A stretch of DNA of 64,000 bases from Fulvia fulva (Eukaryota > Ascomycota > Dothideomycetes > Mycosphaerellales > Mycosphaerellaceae): positions 5,270,001 to 5,334,000 of the forward strand of contig NC_063014.1 of assembly GCF_020509005.1 (NCBI RefSeq), given 5' to 3'. The notes beneath the pieces are model-generated. The model was not told the DNA's origin. It saw nothing but the letters and a program-made list of their open reading frames with translations, and did not search any database. Below, in pieces: positions 22,530-34,006 of this stretch. Position numbers and translations under genes: made by a program. Each line of letters begins with the position of its first letter. Position 1 is the first letter of the stretch.

Positions 22530-22997
22530 AAGGGTTTCAATACTTCAAGTAGCTTCATAATATCACCACTCCGGACTTTTTGCCAACGACGCTATTGCTG
22601 GTACCACTCGCTGAAAGGATCTGCAATATTGGACGGCGAGCGTACTGTCCTACCGGACATAGCTGGCGAGGGAGGATCTTCCAGAAATTATCAGCAAGAA
22701 GTGAAGTTGGCGTGAGTCTGGATGCACCAACCTGTATTGATGAGGGTGGAACGCTGGATCCCTGATGATGGTTCTACAGCCATGGGTAGGTGTGTGGTAG
22801 AGATATCTGTGTCCCTACCAGCCCACTCTTCCAGCCAAGCATCTTCGAAAGCGTCGAAAGTACATTCACTCACTGCAGTAACAAGAGTCAGCCATCTTAA
22901 TCTAGCGGCGAAAGAACATGATGGATACCGTCGAGCATTGCTAGCTCCGGAGATGTGAGAAGACGATCCGGTCGAATAGCCGAGGACGAAATGTTGT
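22530..22997. other. Convergent intergenic spacer, nothing recognised
   Basis: About 470 bp between the stops of the oxygenase and the unknown gene. No coding signal or repeat identified. Confidence 0.5.
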
Positions 22998-24379
22998 TTA
23001 TCTGTGCTCTACAGCGTGGCTGCATAGGTGGTGGTAATTGCGCAACTGCGGAGTCATGTAAGTGCGGTGGTCAATGATCGGTCTAGATGTCTCATTGGCT
23101 GGGAGCTCACTGGGTTCTGCACGTTTTCCTGCGGTCATCTCACGTAGGCTGATGACTATGTGATTGGCAAGGTGGGAGAGTTCCAGCTGCTCAACAGCGT
23201 CATCAATGCCAAGTCGTTTGAGCTCGAGCACCGCTGCAACGATCTGTTCCTTCGTACATCTAGACGTATACCTAGGCGAGTCATGTCAGCGGTTCTGATG
23301 GTATTAATACGTATGGACAGTGGTCGACTTTACGTTGAGTGTGGAACATTGCAAGGCAATGCCACGAGATAGCCAAGATTAACCGCTGAGCCGGAAAGCT
23401 TCTCGGCCCATTCACGATACCGGCAGCCCTGATCGACCCATTGCAAGCACTTGTTTGCAGCTTTCTGGTCGATGAAATGCGCGGGCAAGTCGTGACACAA
23501 CTTATGTGCAAGCAGGGGTCTCATTTCCCTGATCCAATGAGAACCAGTGTGGTAGCCTGCTTCAACGACATGCTGGTAGATGTTGTAGCACTCGAACCTG
23601 TGGAAAATTCTTGTGAGGTCCCGCAGATCAGCATTGTTGCTTTTGGTCGCTATTGCAGCTTCCCAGCCCTGGCCATCGGGAAGTGAGACTTTGCCCGCGG
23701 TCACTGCTCGTAAAAACGCAGACGGGTCGGACATGCACGTCTGTAGCAGGGGTCTGATGGTGGCTGGGAACGTGATGTCTGTAATGCAGCGGGCCGGTCC
23801 CTGCGCTTCGATGCACGTGAGCGCTAAGCCAGATGTCGGTAGCTGGCGTCGATCTTGTGGGGAGGGGATTTCCGGAAGCAGGTCAGGATTCGGGATTGAG
23901 CGCTTCGCGATCGTTTCTGTGAGAATCCCGCTGCGATCGTTTCCCTTCTCCCTCCATTGTCGCTTGCTGTGAGCGGCTCTGACAGCAGTGTCTGCCGAGA
24001 CATTGATGTTAGGAGCTGATACGTTGATGGGTCGGGGAGTGGTCGATGACTGGGATGGGGGCGGAGCCGGTGCCACTTTGCGTAAGACGGAGGGTCTCGT
24101 GCTGTTGCTGGATTGCTCTTGTATTGCGTGATCACGATTATTGGACCGCGCAGAGGATCGAATTATGGCGCAAGAGCCAGGCGATGACGAATCGATATGG
24201 TTGCGCTGATAGATAAGAAAGAATAGCCGATCCAGCGCTGTTCGATGCGCATCTTGTAAGTGTTCAAAGCATTCGGCTATCTGCTTGACGGTGATGGATG
24301 TCTCGATGGCTTGGAACGAGTGGGCCAGCTGTGTCAGTGAATCTTGCAGTGCTTGCATGAGGCCATCATTGGCAGTCAT
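22998..24379 (-). CDS. Unknown cluster protein
   Basis: Two exons (24379-23334 and 23271-22998, a 62-bp intron) give 439 residues that close in frame. I do not recognise the family. Residues 1-60 are helical with heptad-like hydrophobics (LMQALQDSLTQLAHSFQAIE, then LDRLFFLIYQRN). Residues 70-190 are low-complexity Ser/Pro/Arg-rich and probably disordered. Residues about 190-345 look folded (CITDITFPATIRPLLQTC, HRFECYNIYQHVVEAGYH, WIREMRPLLAHKLCHD). The C-terminus has KEQIVAAVLELKRLGIDDAV, like a small helical domain. No zinc cluster, bZIP or catalytic motif is visible. The disordered linker between helical ends would suit a regulator or scaffold, but that is a guess. It is divergent from the class V PLP gene (527 bp). 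Confidence 0.65.
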
Positions 24380-24906
24380 GTTGAATGGCGGCTTTACATT
24401 CTCACCAACGAAGGCAGGGAAATCTTAACTCAAGTAAGTACAATCATCTCGAGATCAGCTCCTAACAGTTCTCCAGACACCTCTGGACCATTTGTCGAAC
24501 TCGCTACTCCCTCGTGCATACGGCGCTTCATCTGGATATACTTGATCCCTCTCATGCTGTTCCGGATTCCTTCGATTCCCCACTTCCGCACGAATTCCAA
24601 GAAACATTCGTCTACATGTGGGGCCTTTGCAGTTTGCATATATATGCTACCTGCAAGTCTTCAAGTTTGGTTGGGATCGAGTACTAAGTTTAGCATTTTG
24701 AACCACGGCACTGATAAGGCGAAATGGCGGGCATGCGCCTGCATATACACTGCTTTTGCATATCCTCTTTTAGGAAACTGGGCAATGGCTATTTGAGAGG
24801 GGTTACTCTTTCCTTTTACAAACGAATCCGTCCCATGGCAATCTTGGGTATAGTTATCGCAATTCCCACTTCATGACAGCATCAAGCATCGCGGTATCTG
24901 CTCGTC
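24380..24906. promoter_or_regulatory. Divergent promoter region, unknown gene / class V PLP gene
   Basis: 527 bp between divergent starts with no supported coding frame. TATATATGC occurs near 24640. Likely shared regulatory region. Confidence 0.4.
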
Positions 24907-26282
24907 ATGACCATCAGCGAGACACTTCGACCTCTGGACACCGAAATTGTCCGACAAAGATTCCCTGGCCTTCGAAAGAACGCAGTATGCCTCAACAATG
25001 GCTCAGGTGCTCTGGTCTTCGACGGTGTGATTGAGAGGTGAGCTAAAGTCTGCCAACAGCGCGCCTTACACGACAAAATCCTGTAGCTGATCGAGTCGGC
25101 ACATACAGCATAGCTCGCACTATGTCTGATCCGCACATGAATCTGCGGGGGCTGGACTCCAAGAGCAAAGTCGACGTTGAGGCACGGAAGAACAACTACG
25201 CCAGTCTTTGTTCCTTCATGAACGCAGATCCGGATGAGATAGGGGAGTGTCCGTCATGCTATCCAAATCCGCGCATCCTAACGAACTATCTTGCAGCGTT
25301 TGGCATGTCCACGACTGGTCTATTGCGCACCTTAACGAACTCTCTACGCCCACATCTGAACACAGACTCCGAAATGATTGTTTCACTGCTTTGCCATGAA
25401 GCAGGCATGACCGCCTGGGTTGCTCTCGCCGACGGACTGGGTATATCGATAAAGTGGTGGACGCCGGCTGGTGGAATTGGTTCCAACCACAATCCGAGCC
25501 TAACTGTTGACTCACTCCGTCCCTTGCTATCGCCCAGAACTCGGCTTGTATGCTGTGGCCATGTCTCGAACATAACTGGAACGATTGAACCTATCAAAGA
25601 GCTCGCAGAGCTCGTCCACACCATCCCCGAGGCACTGATATGTGTCGATGGGGTGGCTTGGGCGCCTCATCGGCCCATCGATGTCAAGTACTTGAATGTC
25701 GACTTCTACGTCTTTAGCTGGTACAAAGTGTTCGGTCCTCACATCGCACAAATCTATGCTCGACGAAGGGTACAGCAACGGTATCTAACCAGTCTGAATC
25801 ACTACTTCTTCGAGCCCTCAGCGCTTCATGTTAGGCTCGGGCTCGGAAATAGCTGCCTTGAATTGGAACACAGCCTGGTTCCCTTGGTCAACTACCTTGG
25901 TAGAGAGGTCCGTTGGAGCGCGATTATCGCTCACGAGGAACTTATTACTGAGTATTTACTGGCCTACCTCACAGGGAACCCCGATCTCTACACAGTGTAC
26001 GGATCGCAGACGGCAGATTCAACAAAGCGCGTTTCGCTTATCAGCTTCTCAGTGCATGGCATTGCATCCGACCGAGTTGCGAAGGAAATCCACGAAACAT
26101 CAGAGTGCCGAGTGATTAGCGGTGATTGTTGGTCGCCACGGACAGTACACGATGTACTCGGCCTGCCCGATCACGGAGTCCTACGAGTCAGTCTGGTCCA
26201 TTACAATACAATAGAGGAGATTGAAGTGTTCAAGCAGGTCCTTCACAGATCTGTACTTAAGCTCCAGAAGGGCGAGACATGA
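24907..26282 (+). CDS. Class V PLP enzyme, cysteine desulfurase-like
   Basis: Exons 24907-25037 and 25109-26282 give 434 residues. Motifs: VRQRFPGL near residue 15, NNGSGALV, NADPDEI, FGMSTTGLLRTL, HVSNITGTI, VDGVAWAPHRPIDV (Asp 224 holds the PLP nitrogen) and FSWYKVFGPH with Schiff-base Lys 250. This order matches the cysteine-desulfurase-like group related to isopenicillin-N epimerase and SufS. Members may abstract sulfur or catalyse beta-elimination or epimerisation on amino acids. A 54-bp in-frame block (25243-25296) looks exactly like an intron with branch site CTAAC and acceptor TTGCAG, but its donor reads GGGAGT instead of GTGAGT. If retained it adds 18 residues between NADPDEI and FGMSTT, where homologues have none. 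Activity therefore depends on how this site is spliced. Confidence 0.83.
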
Positions 26283-26791
26283 ATCATTGAATATGGCTCT
26301 CACGCGTTTTAGATCAATTGCTCATGCTGATAGTACACACTCGAACGTAGCCCGAGATTGCACTGGGCATGCGTTAGTAACGTTTGATGTTCTGTCTCTC
26401 TATTCCAAGATATTTGGCGATCGATGTTGGAACTTATGTGTTCTGCCACGGGTCACATGAGTGAGCCGCTGCAGCGAATTGTCATGTCGGACTGATATTG
26501 TGCCGGACCAGCAGGGGAGAGCAGGGAATAGAGACGCTTTCAACACTGGAAACAAATGCTGGCTTCTGGAGAGCTCGACTACGTACCTTAGCGCTAAGGT
26601 GCCCAAGTAGTTCTGTGTAGCACATGGCGAACAGCTCACAACTTCCTCCGCGAGTCCTTGCACTAGCGCTCGATGGACGTCTTTGTTGACCAAGCTAGAC
26701 CAGCCTTCATTTCCGATATGATCTCATTATTTTGACTAAATCTTTGCTCTTTTTCACTCACATTCCATCGTTCAGCTCATCTTGTTCTAAC
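26283..26791. other. Intergenic region upstream of the TauD-type gene
   Basis: About 510 bp with no supported gene. The last part must carry the promoter and 5' leader of the gene starting at 26792. Confidence 0.45.
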
Positions 26792-28070
26792 ATGGCCTCA
26801 TCTCAAGACGCCCTGGACCATTTGGTACGAGCGAATGGTCATTCCGATGTCCACTCGACTAAGCATGCTTTGGTACAAGAGCCTCTAGAGCTTGGAGGTC
26901 ACTTGAAGAAGTACAAGTCTTTCAAGTCTACCCCCATCATTGGGACTGAATACCCCGATGCGAATCTGGCTGAGTGGCTCACTGCGAGCAATAGCGATCG
27001 GCTCATTCGAGATCTGGCCATAACAAGTAACATACCACCCATAACCCTTTCCACCGATATCTCACTGACTGTAGCAGTATCTCGACGTGGTGTCGTCTTC
27101 TTCCGGGCTCAGCGTGACCTGACGGACGTGCTGCAGAAAGAGCTCGCTCACCGTCTAGGCAAACTCACTGGCAAACCTGAATCGTCGTATCTGCACATAC
27201 ACCCTCTGTCCAACTTCAACGACGATAAAGACCTACATATCAATGTCATTACTACCGACAAGGCTGCAGCCCCAGCTGAAGACCTGTGGAAAAACCGACC
27301 AGCAGATATACGAAACGCCTGGCACACTGATGCTGGGTACGAGCCAAATCCGCCAGATTACTCCGTTCTCAAGTTGACCAAGATGCCGAAATGTGGAGGT
27401 GGTAAGTTAAAGCCCGACTCTCCCTACATCTATCACCTCCTGACTCTTCAGATACGATTTGGGCATCGTCGTGCGAGACATACGACAAGATCAGTCCTGC
27501 TTACAGGGGCTTTCTCGAAGGCTTGACCGCAACATTCTCTCAAGCGCGACTACCCAAGGTCGCTGCAGAGAAGGGCTTCGAACTGTACTCAATGCCTCGC
27601 GGCTCACCCAGTAACGTCGGCACATCTTTGACTACAATGCACCCTGTTGTGCGCACAAACCCGGTGACCGGCTGGAAGAGCCTCTTTGCAGTGGGCAACC
27701 ATGTGGCGACCATCAACGACGTAACACCGGATGAGAATCGAAGGCTACAGGATTGGTTTCTACAGATGATTGTCGAAGAACACGATACGCAGCTTCGTCA
27801 TCGGTGGGAGAACGAGTTTGATGTTGGTATGTGATCCGCATCACAAGTCCCCCGCCGATCCGTGTGCCTTGGGTTAACACTTTACTCGCCGTAGCTATAT
27901 GGGACAATCGCACCGTCTATCATTCTGCGATCTTCGACTATGCGGGCCTCGGCGTCAGGACAGGTCACCGCGCTGTGGGAATTGGCGAGCAGCCCTACTT
28001 CAATCCCAATAGTCTGACAAGAAGAGAGGCGCTTGCAAAAGTCGCTGATGGAGGATGGGCGGACTATTGA
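26792..28070 (+). CDS. TauD/TfdA-family 2OG-Fe(II) dioxygenase
   Basis: Four exons (26792-27026, 27078-27401, 27452-27826, 27895-28070) give 369 residues and close in frame. The motif order is GGHLKKYKSFKSTPIIGTEY, RRGVVFFRAQ, AWHTDAGYEPNPPDYSVL (His 161, Asp 163), VATINDVTPDE, VYHSAIFDY (His 321) and RTGHRAVGIGEQPYF (2-oxoglutarate Arg 337 or 333). The family is known for oxidising sulfonates, sulfate esters, aryloxyacids and amino-acid side chains. Fungal members often serve sulfur scavenging but also sit in biosynthetic clusters. It converges with the sulfotransferase-like gene, stops 194 bp apart. Confidence 0.9.
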
Positions 28071-28264
28071 AGTCATACGCTTCTCACGTAGCTTATAATG
28101 TTGCTTCAGTGTCACGAACAGCATTCGCCAACACAAAGTGGACCTCACCAACACATCTATTGGGTGAGTCTAGCTTCAACATACTCTTCTTCGCATTCCG
28201 GTGCTGCAAGCGGCCCGTGGTTCACTTCGACCCCCATGTGACCCGTGGCTTCAAAAGCGCCGCC

Positions 28265-29310
28265 TCAAATTTTCCTACTCTTCAGATACGTGTAATCCGC
28301 CGTAGCTTTCTCCACAAGCCTCAAAAGCTCATCTGCCACCTCCGTACCAAACTCGTTCTGCCACAACACATACCTCTTCGCGATATCAAGACCCCTTGAA
28401 CTCTTCGATTTGTCGATAGTAGTAGACTCCCAGTAACCTCCCATAAATCTCATCGTTCTTTTGCTCGCATTCTCCTCGGGCTCGACAGCATTCCACGTGC
28501 TAGGGACATGCGTCGGATCCATGTTGAGCAGCTCACACAGCCTGTTGATAGTTGTAGGGTCTTCTAGCATATCATCTGCATCGATGATAAGTGGTACCGA
28601 TTGTGCATCCGTCTGATTCGTCAAGAACCAATCGTAAAGCTCTCGTTGGTACCTGAAAGTCGTGTAGAAAGCCCACGACTTGTCGGTGATGTCAACGTGT
28701 TGAGCGCCACTCTCTGCCCGATACCAGGATTCAAATGATACGGCCGGGTGTCGTATCAGGAAGATCGGTCTCCAGGACCTCAGGAAGCTGTCTGGGAAGA
28801 TTGTTGGATTTGTCTTTACGATATCCAGAACATCTCCAGATTCTTTCTCAATGACCGTAAAAGACGGCTGCTTCGATGGACCGCCCCACATGCTTTGTAG
28901 CAGTCTGGCAGGTTCCCATATATAGAATGTGTGCTCCTTGAGGAGAATGCATCGGTTCTGTTCTTCGGATCAATCACTGAGTCAAGGCGATAGACGCGAA
29001 GCCTCACCTCCTCGGCTGCAGAGCTTCTGGCACGCTGAATCTCATCGAATGCCTCTTGAAGGCGTCTCTCCAGCTCCTTCTGATGTTGCGGCGATATGCC
29101 ACTAGCCGGGCCAAAGCCAAAGGTTTTGCGAGCCCATTCAAATGTATGGAAGAAGTGGTAATTTGATTGGTTCCATCCCGGCTGTTTGGACAGTAGGCGG
29201 CACAGGACGTGTGAAGCTGTTCGCGTATGTGCAAAGAAGAAAACGTCGCGGATGTTGTCAGATCTTGGAGTCTGTCTGTGGGCTAGCCTGCTGTCTCCGA
29301 TGCTGCCCAT
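28265..29310 (-). CDS. Sulfotransferase-like P-loop protein
   Basis: Exons 29310-29008 and 28957-28265 give 331 residues. The N-terminus has DVFFFAHTRTASHVLCRLLS, which fits the 5'-phosphosulfate-binding loop at the start of sulfotransferases. The middle contains PIFLIRHPAVSFESWY, the 3'-phosphate-binding segment (R-H-P...S). An EHTFYIWEPARLLQ segment precedes it. Fungal genomes hold many such proteins annotated only as P-loop/sulfotransferase family; a true PAPS-dependent activity is likely but unproven. Pairing with a TauD-type oxygenase and a cysteine-desulfurase-like enzyme suggests sulfur chemistry in the product. Confidence 0.78.
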
Positions 29311-29727
29311 GATGAGGTGTGGCAGAGAGTCGAGCAGAAAATCGTTGAGATGGGTGGCTAGACCAGCAGCTGTCGAGATCTGAGTAGAATCAGCGATGTA
29401 GACCTTCTAAATCTCAAAAGTGACCGTATTTATCAATTCATCTCCTAGTACCATGGCCATATACTTCCAACGGCGGTAACGTATATGACTGGTCTCCCAC
29501 ACCAGGCTTAATCGATGCGAGAACGCCATGCAGGGTAGGTACTATGGACCAACGGGCCTGGGCGCTTGGATATAAATTTGGTAGTCCGTGATCATGCAGA
29601 TGGGCCCACAGATTTTGGCCGAAAGATCCGCTGTTAAATGCTCCACCGCCCCGAGGACTCGAACGCCCATAATGGTTGCAGCCGATGATGATGCGCGAAC
29701 ACTGACGACCTAGAAGAGAAATTGGAG
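29311..29727. promoter_or_regulatory. Divergent promoter region, sulfotransferase / M20 hydrolase
   Basis: 417 bp between divergent starts with no supported coding frame. Probably shared regulatory DNA; no specific site assigned. Confidence 0.4.
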
Positions 29728-31079
29728 ATGAACATGGAGAGCCACACTCTGCTGCCATCAAGTGCAGTCATGCAAAAGGCAATGCACGAATACATCCAAG
29801 GCCTCAACCCGAAACTCAGAGCCTTGAACTTATTCGTCAGTATTCCCTCCTACCACGTCAATGGCCTCAAGACTCACCCCATAGACAGATCCACTCAAAT
29901 CCAGAGCTGGCGTACCAAGAACACAAAGCCCACGACGCTATCTGTGACTTTCTCGACGAACTCGGCTACTCAGTGAGGCGACATGCCTACGGCCTAGCAA
30001 CAGCTTTCGAAGTAATGAGCGGGACCGGCAGGAGGACTGTCAACTTCAACGCGGAGTACGATGCACTGCCAGATATTGGTCATGCTTGCGGCCATAACTT
30101 GATCGCCACGGCCGCCGTGACTGGTTTCATTGCTCTTTCTCATGTACTGAAGCATTTCAACATCGAAGGCCGGGTGCAGCTTCTAGGCACGCCAGCAGAG
30201 GAAGATGGCGGTGGGAAGATTGATCTTCTCAAAGCGGGAGCGTACGAACATGTGGATGTCTCGCTGATGGTGTGAGTCTTCCGGGCTTCGTGGCTGTTAC
30301 ACAGGTAAAGTCGCTAACATTGGTTTAGGCATCCGATGTCAGATGCCGATTACACGCCGCAAGGAGTCTTAGGTTCTGCAGGGTTTCTCTCTGGCACATC
30401 GTACAGCTTGCTAGGAACATACACTGGTGTCGGTGCTCATGCAGGTGCCTCTCCGTGGGAAGGCGTGAACGCACTGGACGCTGTGGTCTCAGCATACAAT
30501 AACGTTTCAATGCTGCGGCAACAGATTCGGCCAGCAGAAAGAATCCATGGAGCTATTGTTGGTGCTCCGAAGGCCAATAGTAATGCCATCCCAGCCTTGA
30601 CAAAGATCGAGTATACCGCGAGAAGCACTACCATCCGGGCCGCCAAGAATCTCGCAGACAGGGTGGGTCGGTGTATGAAGGCTGGTGCGATGGCCACCGG
30701 CTGCAAGCTGAAGATCGAAGAAAAACCTGGCTACGCCGACCTGCGCATGAATCAGCCCCTGTGCGGTATGTTCCAACAATACATGGATTCCAATGGTATT
30801 CGAATACTCGAGTCTGAAGGCTATATTGCTGCCGCGACGGACCAGGGAAATGTTTCATATGCTTTACCTGCCCTACATGGTGTCATTGGCATTCCAGTAG
30901 AGGATGGATTTAAGAACCACACCCCGGGTTTTACCAAGGCGGCTGGGACCATGGAGGCGCACAATCGAATAGTGATATCTGGAAAGGCAATGGCTATGAC
31001 TGGCTGGGAGGTCCTTTCTGATGACAGATTGTATCAGATGGCCAAAAATGCCTTCGAGAAAGATAAAGCCTCCCGGTAG
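29728..31079 (+). CDS. M20-family metallo-amidohydrolase (PM20D2-like)
   Basis: Three exons (29728-29835, 29889-30271, 30329-31079) give 413 residues. Features: IHSNPELAYQE after intron 1, NFNAEYDALPDIGHACGHN (metal ligands Asp/His, with His 105 in ACGHN), GTPAEEDGGGK (catalytic Glu-Glu), a dimerisation domain with YTGVGAHAGASPWEG (substrate-binding His) and the final metal-binding region FKNHTPGFTKAAG. The arrangement matches the PM20D2/AbgB group, which hydrolyses aminoacyl or acyl amides, including basic-residue dipeptides. In this cluster it could release an amino acid from an amide-linked carrier or protecting group. The start may be 29728 or the Met two codons later. Confidence 0.88.
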
Positions 31080-31243
31080 CTGAAGAGCTCGACCGCGAAT
31101 ACAAGTGCAATGCGGTCGGAAAAGAGCAAATTTGGCTAGTGCGAAGCCTTGTAGCATGTATCATGCGTCGATCGAGGATATTGATCGGCCGAGAGATCAG
31201 TCATAGCAGTCTCGCAGTCTATTTCAATAGTTGCATCCGAGGG

Positions 31244-32996
31244 TTACTCCAGGTTCGAACGTTCTTCTTCATGGGAACTCCGAAGGCTCTGATAGCGAAC
31301 AGCTGTATTGTTGTCAGAGAAGACACTTCTGGCCAGTCCGAGACGATATGTACCTATGGCTGGCATGATCTTGTACCGGAAAGCCCAGTACACGACTCCT
31401 GCTAGCAGTATCATGATACCGACCACGGCGAAAAGCCAGTAAGGAAGGCTGGTATCTCCCTTGCCGTTAGGCGGTCGCAAGAATGGAGCCACGATTAAGA
31501 ACACTTGCGCACAAAGATAGAAAGCTGCAATAGGCAACCAACAGCGGAATGGTCGTCGAATCTTAGGGCGAGAATGGCGGAGCCAGAAGAGTCCGACGAC
31601 TACGAAAAAGTTGATGATGCTGAGTGGGTAGCCCTCGAGGTCCAGGATGAAATTGTATGCATCGCCAAAAGGAATGGCCACAATAACAACGAAGCTAGGA
31701 ATCCAATGTAGCAGGAGTCCAGAAGACGGCGACCCAAAGGGCCAGCTTGATGCCCAGAAGCGAGAAGCAGGGATGATTCCTTCTTTTGCCAGCTCTTGAT
31801 TCACTCGTGATTGGGCAAACGTGACTGTCATGACGTTTCCGAAAGCCGACATGGCAATCAGTACGCTTAGAACTTTCTCTGCGGTGGCTCCAAAGACCTT
31901 CTTCATGAAGAGTGAGGCGACGGTCTGTCCGCTCTGGGAGACCTCCTCAGGAGTTGCGGCGGCGAAGTAGGAGATGTTAGCGAAGATAAAGCAGGCGCCA
32001 CATATACTAAGGCCGAGAGGTCCAGCGATTTTGAGGGTGCGCACCGGGTGTTTGATTTCGTCCACGACGTAGGCAGCGTTCGACCAGCCTTGGTAGGAGT
32101 TCAGCACTTTGAACCTGGAATCCTGTCAGTCTACGAGCGATCGTTTTCCGGCTGGCGAAATCGACTCACAAAGCTATTGCCCACTGATGGCCACTCTCAC
32201 TAGTGTTCCCAAAAGGTTCTCGAAAACTGGCGTGAGGGTCGAGGACTCTAGAGACACCGCCCCCGAGGACGACCCATCCAGCGACCACGATGAACAGCAA
32301 TGTACCAATCTTAATGAGGCTGACGATGTTCATACCACGTACACCCCATTTCGGGAAGACGGTATGTAGGACAGTAACGAAAGAGATGACAGCAATAGCG
32401 ATACCTCGCTTCTGCCACTCAGTCGCAGTGTGTCCAGCGGCGATGAGCACGTATTGTGCAAAGATGATGCATCCGTTGGCTGCGAGCGAAGATTTAGCCT
32501 CAGCTAGATGTCAATATCCAAATCGCACTCATCCCGTACCTGAGAAGCCGAGCAGGATAGCCTGGAAAGCGAACACCGTCGTTGCCAACAACTTCGGCCG
32601 CTGGTATGCAGCTTCAAGATAGACCTTTTCTCCGCCAGATCGCGGAATCATGCAGCCAAGCTCAAGCCAGACCATCAATCCAGAGAACGCGATGGAAAGA
32701 CCCAGCGTCCACAGTAATAAAGCTGCCCCAACACTGCCCGCGCCTTTGGTGATGGCACCAGGCGTGGAGAAGATACCGGTGCCTATAATTCGACCGGCTA
32801 TGAGCAGCGTTGTTGAGAACAGCCCGAGATGGCGGCCCAGACCCGGATGGCTCATTTCCGGACCGTCAACATGTCTCTCCGCTGGGGCTGGACTGTTGTC
32901 ATCGAGTACGATGGCTTCCTGAGAGGACGGCGGGAGAAGTGGCAAGTTGAGGTCTTCCGGTTGCGGTTCGGACGAAGATGGCGGGAGGACCATCAC
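31244..32996 (-). CDS. Amino-acid permease, Mup1 (high-affinity methionine) type
   Basis: Three exons (32996-32540, 32479-32170, 32114-31244) give 545 residues. After a soluble Pro/Ser-rich N-tail of about 50 residues come GLFSTTLLIAGRIIGTGIFS and WLELGCMIPRSGGEKVYLEA, with FQAILLGF joined across intron 1 to SANGCIIFAQYV. YQGWSNAAYVVDEIKHPVRT and about twelve membrane helices follow. These are signatures of the APC-superfamily Mup1/LAT group that imports methionine or other neutral amino acids at the plasma membrane. It is the last intact gene before the transposon block. Co-occurrence with sulfur-handling enzymes is compatible with methionine or cysteine-like substrate uptake; this is inference. 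Confidence 0.87.
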
Positions 32997-33361
32997 AGTT
33001 CCAGCGGTGAGTTTGCAAAAGAAGCAGATCTTTCTCGTGACTGGCAGCTGCCGTGAAGCTCTGCAAGGTGGTCACTGCGCTGGTCGCAGGAGAAGTCGAC
33101 TTGGAGTTGCGAGCTTTTGCACTTGAGCGCCAGATTGTAAGGTGTCGAGAGAGGGGCGCATCATACGTGGTCCTGCGATGATAGAGAAGTAGAGAGGTAG
33201 GATTTTAACACAAGTACACATGTCACCCAGATGATCGAGGTCAGGTTCAGCTAGCAAGCGATGGTGGGGGGGACGTGCATGAACGAGGCGGCGCCCAAGT
33301 CTATGCATGTGCATGTGGGATGTTCACGGAATGGCGACATGGTTTCAGATCAGGTGCTGTG
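32997..33361. other. Upstream region of the permease, nothing further recognised
   Basis: About 365 bp that should contain the permease promoter. No gene or repeat supported. Confidence 0.4.
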
Positions 33362-33963
33362 TTAGCCAAGTCTTCTCGTGTGATACAGGGAGGAAGAGCT
33401 GTGAGCCTGTGTGAGTGACCCTGGTCCAGGCCGACATGCCCAGTGCCGAAGGGGGCAAGCGGCCACGGCAGAGTTTCTCACAACCTTAGTTCTAAGTATT
33501 CTAAGCGTCCGAAGGGACCAGATCTGGCTGACCGAGAAGGGTTTCAACTTTCGCGCGCCCAAGACTGGAGTGATATCGAAGGAAGCCATCGGGTCGGGAC
33601 GCCCATGGCAATATCCGGCAACGATGATCGAAGCATCGATGGTCTGTTTGGAAGAAGTTGCGAAGGACAACATGACTTCGATCCCACATCTTTGACATCC
33701 GTTCAACATCCACGCTGTCCCGAGTCACGATCCAACCCATGGTCCTGCCCCCGACACCGTCTGGCAGCTCTACGAGCAGCATGCAAGAGAAGACTCAACC
33801 AAGACTCACGGCCTTGTCGAACGAAAGGTCGATCGTATGTCATGTAATGGAGACTGATGCGGAAGTGCTGTGAGAGCCTGAGCCCTGCAAGAGGGGCCAG
33901 AATTGGGACGAGAAGGAAAGTCGACAATGGAACGACGAGTGCAAAGGTCCTCAGAACACGCAT
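33362..33963 (-). CDS. Possible small hypothetical gene, membrane or secreted N-terminus
   Basis: A frame starting at 33963 opens with a hydrophobic stretch (LVVPLSTFLLVPILAPLAGL). It can be spliced in frame across an intron with donor GTGAGT and acceptor CGTAG (about 33770-33809) to give ...FVRQGQLPDGVGGRTMGWIV. Beyond about 33650 two frames compete and I cannot decide the 3' structure. No domain recognised. It is listed because the splice signals and leader look real, but it may be a remnant. Confidence 0.3.
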
Positions 33964-34006
33964 CCATGAGGGTTAGCGGTTGGATGAGTGCGTTTGATGA
34001 GGATGG

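Noticed and set aside
29438..29761. 107-codon minus-strand frame between sulfotransferase and M20 genes
   Set aside because: Lies in the divergent promoter region, overlaps the M20 start, and has no recognisable content.
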